Shown piece by piece: positions 53,767-61,762 of a stretch of 64,000 nt of DNA. Numbering within the stretch: position 1 is the stretch's first letter; every line of letters begins with the position of its first letter. The translations under genes were made by a program, and so were the position numbers. The stretch is taken from the NCBI RefSeq assembly GCF_030052815.1, contig NC_079494.1, positions 36,194,467-36,258,466 of the forward strand. The letters are read 5' to 3'. The notes beneath the pieces were generated by a model that worked only from the letters and a program-made list of their open reading frames with translations, did not search any database and was not told where the DNA came from. Origin of the DNA: Hevea brasiliensis (taxonomy: Eukaryota > Streptophyta > Magnoliopsida > Malpighiales > Euphorbiaceae).

Positions 53767-55536
53767 ACTATATTTGCCATTTAGATTGTTGATTATATGA
53801 TTTAATTGTGTGATTTGATCATGAGATGATTGATTCATTGCTGGTTGGATCAAGAGGTGTGGCTTCACACATGGTGAAGCCACCATAGGTGGCGGCAAAA
53901 ATGGTTCCATGGGTGGTTCAAGGTTTGGCTTTTAATTCTGCAATTGTTGTATGATCTAAGGCTATTCTTTGACTAATTAAAGTGTTTAATTAGTTGTTTT
54001 AATCACACAATTAAATTATGATTCAAATCAGAATTTTAAAAATTGTTTGAATGTGATTCAAATCTGAATTTTAAAAGTTGTTTGAATGTGATTCAAATCT
54101 GAATTTTTAAAGTTGTTTGAATCATATTTAAATCTGATTTTTTAAAATTGATTCAATAAAATTCAGATCTGATTTTTTAAAAAATATTTGAATGTGATTC
54201 AAATCTGATTTTTTAAAAAATGTTTGAATGTGATTCAAATCTGAATTTTTGAAGTTGTTTGAATGTTATTCAAATCTGAATTTTTAAATTTGTTTGAATG
54301 AGATTCAAATCTCAATTTTTAAATTTATTTGAATCATATTCAAATCTGGATTTTTAAGTTGAATATGAGATATTCAATTTAATTTAAGTATGTATGTTTT
54401 ATTTAATTGTTAAATAGTGATATGCATGATGGATGATCATGGACTATAAAAGACCAATGTGATTGGATTTATTTCTTTTATGTTTCTTTGGGATTGTAAA
54501 TTATTTAATTTATTTTAATTTATTTTGGGCATGTATTATTAAGTTTGTAATATTTTTGGGTTGTAATTTCATTTATTTAAGTTCTTGTAAATTCGCCTTG
54601 GTATGCCAAGGATTACTATGTAATATTGGATTGCAAGAAGTTCAAGGAGGTCAAGAGCATTGGTGGGACCAGTGGGAGGAATTCAATATCAAGTGTTGAT
54701 TATGTACTCCTTCAGCAACTCTTGTAAAATGAATGAATGAAATGCACATAGGAATGCCCTGATTCAATTCTTGGTGGCTCAGAATTGAATCCCTTAGAAA
54801 GTCCATGATCATACCATATTTACTGCTTATCCATGAATGCATGAGATGTATGGGAATGTATGCAATTATATGATATATGCATGCTAAATGGATAATGTGC
54901 AAAGTGAGACCTTAATAGTAATTAGAATGACCATAAAATCTTCCAAACAAATGATTAAGTTGGAAATGCTATAATTAAAGTAATTATAACATAGGCCCTC
55001 CATTGGGGCAATTATTATAAAAAATTTTAAATAGTTGCATGAGATGCAATTAATTTAAGAGATTTTCTTAAGAATAATTGTTAAGCATGAGATGTTGTAA
55101 ATATGTAAATGGTTTGGTGGCCAATATTGGATGTACCTGAGGACATTAAAATTATTTACATAATTACTAGCTCAATGGGATCAACTTAACTAATGCAAGA
55201 GAAGTCAATAATGGATGTACCTGAGATTTTGAGCATTAGGGGCTAGGTAAAGGATTGAACCTCACATGAGATGTGATGGGCAAGGAGTTGCTCACTTATA
55301 GTTTATTGTAATTCCAATAATGGATGTACCTGAGGATGATCAATAGAATTATAAGAATTCAATCACCCACTAGAAATCCATCCAACTAGGATTTCCGTTT
55401 TCTACTTTGGAAGTGTAGGATTCGCTAAGTTAGTGGGAGGACCAATTTGATTAAAAGACTATAATCATTTTGGTTAATTACATGATACATTTACTAATTA
55501 ATCTGGTTATTTTCTGCAGTTAATTTTCTGATAAAA
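53767..55536 (+). other. E12 untranslated leader (1.77 kb)
   Basis: Between the primer site and gag. It contains the inverted-repeat array at 54020-54362 and three copies of TGGATGTACCTGAG at about 55128-55141, 55211-55224 and 55321-55334. A Leu/Phe-rich frame at 54463-54699 has no family resemblance. Long leaders in copia elements usually hold packaging and translation signals; nothing else is identifiable. Confidence 0.75.
54020..54362. repeat. Tandem array of ~9 palindromic units in the E12 leader
   Basis: Units of about 35-39 bp, each with an inverted repeat TTTGAAT-NNN-ATTCAAA followed by CTGA and a T/A tract. About nine full copies plus a partial one. Spacer triplets vary (GTG, CAT, TTA/GAG types) while most arms are kept. 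Confidence 0.9.
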
Positions 55537-56391
55537 ATGAGCACAAAACAACCACCACTATCCAATATCCTTGCAAGCATACTTGATCACAATAGGTTGA
55601 CAGGACCTAATCTGTCTGATTGGCTAAGAAATTTGAAACTTGTCCTGAACCTTGAACATATAGGATATGTTCTAGATTCAAATGTTCCTGGTCCCTTACC
55701 TCCAGAGGCCACACAAGAGGAACATGAAACTTTGGACAAGTGGAAGGAGCATGATATGAGAGCTAAGTGTTACATGCTTGCTTCTATGAGTAATGAGTTA
55801 CAGAAGCAACATGAGAACATGCAGAGTGCGAGTGAGATCCTCCTTCACCTACAAGAGTTGTATGGTGAGCACAGCAGGAATGCTAGGTATGAGATGTCTA
55901 GACAGCTATTCCGTATGAGGATGTCTGAGGGACAGAATGTTGGGGATCATGTCCACAAGATGATTCGGCTGATTGAGTAGTTGGAACATCTTGACTTCAA
56001 CATGGATTTCCAACTACAAACGGATTTGATCCTTCAGTCCCTTCCTGAGTCTTTTGAGAATTTTGTGACAAATTTCCATATGACTAAACAGGAATGCACC
56101 TTAGCTGAATTACTCAACATGCTGGTTATTGCCCAAAAGAATATGCCAGGCAATAAAGGAAAAGAGGTAGCTTTGGTTGCATCTTCTTCTGCTGAAAAGT
56201 CCAACAAGAAGAAGGGCAATAAGAAAAAGAAACCTCAGATTCCTGGTCCTTCTAAGAAAATAGCTAAACAGAAAAGGAAGACCAAAGCTGACAAAGGCAA
56301 AGGAAAGTGTTTCCACTGCCAACAGGAAAGTGTTTCCATAGCCAACAGGAAAGTGCTTCCATTGTCAGTAAGAAAGTGTTTCCACTGGCCA
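55537..56391 (+). pseudogene. E12 copia gag, stop and truncated zinc knuckle
   Basis: The ATG at 55537 starts MSTKQPPLSNILASILDHNR. The core (NLSDWLRNLKLVLNLEHIGYVLD, CYMLASMSNELQKQHENM, ELYGEHSRNARYEMSRQLF) runs to TAG at 55978, where the conserved Gln of IEQLEHLD would be. The frame continues unchanged: DLILQSLPESFENFVTNFHM, a Lys-rich region, then GKCFHCQQ. This is only the first CX2C of the knuckle; tandem 23-bp duplications at 56301-56391 replace the rest. Confidence 0.88.
56301..56391 (+). repeat. 23-bp tandem repeat in the E12 zinc-knuckle region
   Basis: Four near copies of AGGAAAGTGTTTCCA plus 8 bases (CTGCCAAC or variants), the sequence that encodes the first knuckle Cys pair. A 23-bp period shifts the frame each time, so only the first copy reads as CFHC. 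Confidence 0.9.
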
Positions 56392-57366
56392 GAGTATAGC
56401 AATCTAAATGAATGGAATGCCGTAGTGAAAACCAACTCAAGTTCAAAATATATTTGGCACTTAAGGTTATGTCATGTTGCAGAAGATAGGATTGCAAAAT
56501 TGGAGAAAATGGGGATTCTATCCTCATTGGGCTCTGAGCTTACTCCAACTTGTGAATCTTGCCTTCATGGTAAAATGACTAGATCACCCTTTGTTGGACA
56601 GGGGCTAAGAGCTGAAAATATTTTGGAGCTAATACATAGTGATGTATGTGGTCCATTTAAAGAAATGGCTAGAGGGGGTTTTCATTATTTTATTACCTTT
56701 ATTGATGATAAATCAATGTTTGGGTATTTGTATTTGATGAAATACAAACATGAATCTTTTGAAAAGTTCAAAGAATTTAAATCTGAAGTAGAAAATCAAA
56801 CAGGAAAGAATATTAAAGCTCTTCGATCAGATCGTGGAGGTGAATATTTGAGTACTGAATTTGATGAATACTTGAGAGAGCATGGCATTGTTTCTCGGTG
56901 ACTCCTCCAGAACGCCATACGGTGAATGGTGTATCTGAAAGGAGAAATCGTACCCTATTGGATATGGTACGTAGTATGATGAGCTATACTGATATGCCAA
57001 TCTCCTTTTGGGGATTTGCATTAGAATCAGCTTTGTATATTCTGAATAGGATTCCATCAAAATCATTTTCTTCCACACCTTATGAGATATGGCATGGAAG
57101 AAAACCAAGTCTAAAGCATGTTAAGATTTGGGGTTGTCCAGCTTATATCAAAAGTGAACAACGATAAATTGGAGACCGGATCGAGTAAAAGGTCGATTTG
57201 TTGGATATCCAAAAAATAGTTTTGGATATTATTTTTGTTTGCCTACTTCACAAAAGGTTGTGATAAGTAGAGATGCCACATTTCTTGAACAACAGTTTGT
57301 TCAAAAAGGAGGCAAAGGAAGGCAAATAGAGTTAGAATTGGAGAATTTCGACCAACCAATGCATCG
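56392..57366 (+). pseudogene. E12 pre-integrase and integrase, protease missing
   Basis: Right after the repeat the frame reads EYSNLNEWNAVVKT and WHLRLCHVAEDRIAKLEKMG, the GAG-pre-integrase zinc region (H-H...CESCLHGK). No DSGA-type protease site lies between this and the knuckle, so that domain is deleted. The core follows: HSDVCGPFK (first Asp), LRSDRGGEYLST (second Asp) and, after a small frameshift at about 56895, NGVSERRNRT (Glu). The stretch 56898-57167 extends to SLKHVKIWGCPAYIK, after which two or more shifts break the frame to 57300. All three catalytic acidic residues are present in the sequence, but not in one frame. Confidence 0.88.
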
Positions 57367-58600
57367 ATGGATATAGATCCATCTAGTCAACCTATACCCA
57401 TTGATGAAACATCTACGATTGTTCCTCGTAGAACAACTGTGGTATCTCACCCACCAGTGAGATATGGTTTTCTTCATGAAGAAGAACAAGAGTTGTCTAC
57501 TCATGAAGAAGTAGATCATGGAGATGATCCACTTACCTATGAAGAAGCTATATCAGATATAGACTCTTCAAAATGGATTGATGCTATGAAATCCAAGATT
57601 GATACCCTGTATAAGACTCAAGTTTGGGATCTTGTTGACCCACAGAAGGTATTGTACCTATAGGGAACAAATGGGTTTTCAAGAAGAACATTGGTTCTGA
57701 TGGAAAGGTAGAGACCTATAAGGCAAGGCTAGTAGCGAAGGGGTTTCGCCAAAGGCAAGGACTAGACTATGAGGAGACTTTCTACTTTGTTGCCATGCTT
57801 AAATCAATTAGGATTTTATTAGCAATAGCTGCGTACTATGATTATGAGATTTGGCAGATGGATGTCAAAACAGCTTTTCTCAATGGATACATTGAAGAAA
57901 ACATTTTCATGGAACAACCTAAGGGATTTGAATCCCAAGATGGTTCCAAGGTATGCAAGCTAAATCGATCCATTTATGGGTTGAAACAAGCTTCGAGGAG
58001 TTGGAACATCCGTTTTGATGAAGCCATTAAATCTTTTGGTTTTATCAAAAATGAGGATGAGCCATGTGTATATAAGAAGGTTAGTGACAGTGCTATCACT
58101 TTCCTTGTCTTATATGTGGATGACATACTGTTGATGGGTAATGATACAGGTATATTGACGACTATAAAGGTATGGTTGTCAAATACATTCTCCATGAAAG
58201 ACTTAGGGGAGGTAACCTATATTCTTGGGATTCGCATCTATAGAGATAGAGCGAAAAGAATAATTGGTTTATCCCAATGTCTATACTTGGAAAAGGTGTT
58301 AAAGAGGTTTAACATGCTTGATTCCAAGAGAGGATTGTTACCAGTGAGACATGGTATCCATCTTTCTAAAGAGATGTCTCCAAAGACACCTGAAGAAAGA
58401 GATAAGATGGCCAGGAATCTATATGCTTCGGCTATTGGAAGTTTAATGTATGCAATGCTGTGTACTAGGCCGGATATCGCATATGCTGTTAGTTTGACTA
58501 GCAGGTATCAATCCAATCCAGGTTTGGAACACTGGATAGCTGTCAAGAATATCCTTAAGTACTTGAGAAGAACTAAGGATTTATTCTTGATTTATGGAGG
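57367..58600 (+). pseudogene. E12 copia reverse transcriptase
   Basis: The N-terminal part 57367-57663 (YEEAISDIDSSKWIDAMKSK, VWDLVDP) shifts frame by one near 57645. The main frame continues from there (GNKWVFKKNIGSDGKVETYK, ARLVAKGFRQRQGLDYEETF) and stays open through 58802: WQMDVKTAFLNGYIEENIFM, KLNRSIYGLKQASRSWN, FLVLYVDDILLMGND with the copia YVDD catalytic box, and LYASAIGSLMYAMLCTRPDIAYAV. The usual SPV of the palm reads YFV. Apart from the shift, the RT is nearly intact. Confidence 0.9.
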
Positions 58601-59098
58601 TGCAGACTTGCAATTGGATGGTTATACTGATTCTGATTTCCAATCAGATATCGAAGATAGAAAGTCTACCTCTGGATATGTGTTCATTTGTAATGGAGGT
58701 GCAGTCAGTTGGAAGAGTTCCAAACAGAGCACGACTGCAGATTCCACTACAGGTCGAGTATATTCTTTGCATCGATCTTTGCAAAGGAAGCTGTTTGGAT
58801 AAAGAAGTTCATGACAGAACTTACAGTAGTTCCTTCCATTGAGTCAGCAGTTCCACTACACTATGACAATAATGGAGTAGTCATACAGACTAAGGAACTA
58901 AGGTCTCACCCAAAATCCAAACACATAGAAAGGCACTACCACATTATCAGAAATATAGTTGGGCAAGGCGATATAGCCATGCAGAAAATAGTATCAACTG
59001 AAAATCCAGCTGATCCATTCACTAAGCCTATGTCACAGACTCAGTTAGACCGACATCTTGAGAAGATAGGTCTAAGATATTGTAATGAATGGCTCTAG
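58601..59098 (+). pseudogene. E12 RNase H, frameshifted
   Basis: It starts YTDSDFQSDIEDRKSTSGYVF (catalytic Asp in DSDF) and VSWKSSKQSTTADSTT. The expected EAEY motif with the catalytic Glu is disrupted by a frameshift at about 58750-58765. The second half is in another frame, 58770-59098: KEAVWIKKFMTEL, CDNN-type block reading YDNNGVV, KSKHIERHYHIIR and ENPADPFTKPM, ending TAG at 59096 just before the polypurine tract. Confidence 0.88.
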
Positions 59099-59102
59099 TG
59101 CT

Positions 59103-59112
59103 AGTGGGAGAT
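59103..59112 (+). other. E12 polypurine tract
   Basis: AGTGGGAGAT immediately before the TG of the 3' LTR. Confidence 0.85.
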
Positions 59113-61223
59113 TGTTAGTAGTATGCCCTAGAGCATATCATTTAGTATGTATCTTGTACATATTTTTATTAATAAAAGGCATTTCCACTTTTCTATTTAT
59201 ATAATATATTTATGTGTAATAGAAAAGGTCCATTGATATTTTGTTAGAAATATTATTCTTAAGTTGTTAAGAATATGAGTGACAATATTTCTAGCACAAA
59301 GTATCATAAATAGGTTCACAATCAAGGATACTTCATAATAAGGACATGACTTATCCAGAAAGATTGTATTCATGTTTGTTCCCAAGTTATTTATATGAGA
59401 TATAAATAAGATGGAATGGTGAGTCTCATGCCATATGACAAACATGATAGGCACTTATAAATGATAAGTAGGCCGAACCAGTGACACTTATGACAAACAC
59501 ATGGAGTTTACTCTTGTCAATGTTTTGTCATAAATCATATCAGTGCATATAATCTTTAGACCTGAGATAGCACAGTTATCTTGTATATAGGTAGTTTGAG
59601 TTTGATACTGCTTTCATACTTGTACTGTGTATGGGTATATGGGCATGTGTTGGCTCCTACTAGTTATATATGGAGGTAGGTGTTGATCAAGATGGAATCT
59701 GTTCCTCTAAGTAAATAGAGATAAAATCCTATGTTCATTTAATTGTTCTTGATGTTTCAAGTTCCTGGCCAGGACAGATAGATTTATTCAGAAAAGAGTT
59801 TCTGATGAGAAAATTTTTTTAATCAAGAACTGGAATTAAAAGAGAACATAATATTCATAGCAAATGGAGTTTGACATAAACCATGACTCCAGCTTGAGTT
59901 GGGATTTTGTATGTAGAGATTCTAGTGCATGGTAACATATGATTATAGGTTCATTTAAGGTAAACCTTATTACTAATTGGGTGGCTATGGCATGCTATGC
60001 TAGGTGTTAACCATGGTCTATGAGGTTCATAAAATGATTTAGAGAAATCATTTATGGTAAGAAAGAGTTCTAATGATATTAAGAGTTGATATCATGTCTT
60101 ATTGCCAATTAGTGATGAGCCTAGTAAGTCACACACATACACAAGTTATCACCTATTTAAATATGATTTAATTAATTAATTAAAGAGTTTAATTGATTAA
60201 TTAAATAGGTTTGGTTTGCAATTAAATTGCAAAGTCCCTAGCATGACTTGAAACCAAATCTAGATTATTGGATGTATAATATAAGTTAAATTTATATTTA
60301 AAGTGTTTAAATATGAATTTAATTGATGAGAAATTAATTAATAGAGATTAATTAATTAATTTATATTTGATATAAATTAATTAGAAGAAGAAAATAATTA
60401 TTTTGGGTTAAGAACTCAAAATTAAGACACAGGGGCATTTTGGTCATTTCACAGTGTGACACGTGGCACCATGAGATGGTGACACATGGGATTACACATA
60501 AGCTTGCCAAATGTTTTTTTTTTTTTAATCATGTAAGATGATTAAAATCAAGATTAAATATAGGTTTAACACTTGGCACAATGTGATTGGGTCACTTAAA
60601 CCTAGAGCTAATCAAAGGGTGACATGTGGCAAGGGTTTAATGTGTTAACCTAGCTATTTAAGTGTGGTTATGAAAAGAAAAAAGAACCAGAAGCCTCTCC
60701 TCTCAATTGTCACGCCACTTTGAGCCTCTCCAGCTATTTCTCTTCATCTCTCATCAATTCAAAGAGATTAGCCATCAATCTCTTGAATTAAGAACACTAG
60801 AAATTGTTTCTAGTGTCCTGTTTACATCTCTAATCTCTTAAAAGGCAGAACTTGAATTTCTAATTAATAGAAAAGGCTTTAGAAGCTGTTCAAGGGCTGC
60901 CATAGGTGTTCTTGGTGTGGACAAGCTAGGGACAACATCTGGTGTCCTGAAGACGAATCTCAAAGGCGCAGACACGCTGCAGCACATCAAGAGGTTAGTG
61001 TAATCGTTCTTGATTTAATCTAGGGTTCTAAAATTAATCTGATTAATTTTAAAATCTTAAATGGAAAATACAGATCCAAAAACATATTAAAAGAGTTTTA
61101 ATATGTTGTTTATCATTGAAATCAAATAGATAAAAATAAATCTTGCATGGTGCATGTGACCCTAGGTGAAAATTTTTGAATTCAATGGTATAAACTTGTG
61201 TTTTTCACGCTTCCGCTCCTTCA
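59113..61223 (+). repeat. E12 3' LTR (2,111 bp)
   Basis: TGTTAGTAGT at 59113 to TCCTTCA at 61223. Differences from the 5' LTR include a longer T-run at about 60516, substitutions near 59924-59932 and small changes near 60928-60985. It keeps the G-box, conserved motif (60432-60450) and TATA-like word. Confidence 0.95.
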
Positions 61224-61228
61224 CTTTA
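61224..61228. repeat. E12 target site duplication, right (CTTTA)
   Basis: CTTTA directly after the LTR end; matches 51639-51643. Confidence 0.95.
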
Positions 61229-61762
61229 ACCTTCGGCAGCCGAAGTAAATAACTCCGGCAATCGAACCTGGGTTTCTGCAACTTGATAAAATAGAGCTTT
61301 GAGTGGTTGAATGGCTAGTTTTGCATTTAATACACCCCAAATGGCTATTTTCTTGCAAAAACTATAAATACGCACCATTTATGACTGGAAACAAGTTTAG
61401 ACAACAATAATCTTTTGGAAATTTATTGTGTTCTAAATATTTTCTTCATTCTCTCTCTCTCTAGAACTTGAGCTACCATAGTTAATATTGAGAACTTGAT
61501 ATTTGAGTTGTAAATTCATTGTTCTAAGAGTTCCTTCAAAGTTGTTGTGAGCACTTATTGTAATTTTGAGTGTGATAGATCTTTAAATAGCCCTTGAGTG
61601 TAAAAGGATTTGTAAAAGAGCAAGGGTTTGCTCTTGTGGTGATTGTAAAGGGTTTATTCTTCACTCAAAGAAGAATTTTAGTGGAGTTAACTCTCAAGGA
61701 GGGCCTTGAGGAGAGGACGTAGGCTTGGGATAGCCAAACCTCTATAAAACTCTTGTGTTTTC
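61229..61762 (+). repeat. E11: Sire-like copia LTR, right part
   Basis: Continuation of the sequence interrupted at 51643. It opens with a perfect 15-bp palindrome CTTCGGCAGCCGAAG (61231-61245), then a ~200-bp region with a CTCTCTCTCT run (61453-61462). It ends in GAGGACGTAGGCTTGGGA and AACCTCTATAAAACTCTTGTG, which resembles the R/U5 end of Sire-type LTRs. It is cut by E13 at 61763. No reading frame is recognisable. Confidence 0.55.

Larger units (their letters stand above)
51644..61223 (+). mobile_element. E12: recent Ty1/copia retrotransposon (9.6 kb), defective
   Basis: Complete plus-strand insertion with CTTTA duplications. Order: 5' LTR, primer site, 1.8-kb leader with repeats, gag, integrase, RT, RNase H, polypurine tract, 3' LTR. 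Integrase before RT is the copia order. The two LTRs differ at only about 20 sites and small indels over 2.1 kb, so it is recent. Despite this the interior has a gag stop, several frameshifts, and no protease. It must therefore have been mobilised by another copy's proteins, or decayed fast after insertion. The gag start and lineage look Tork/Angela-like, a tentative placement. Confidence 0.93.

Noticed and set aside
54463..54699. A 78-residue hydrophobic frame in the E12 leader
   Set aside because: Looks membrane-like only because the sequence is T-rich; no family resemblance and it lies in an untranslated leader.
57974..58195. Minus-strand frames across the E12 RT and integrase
   Set aside because: Shadows of the plus-strand pol frame.
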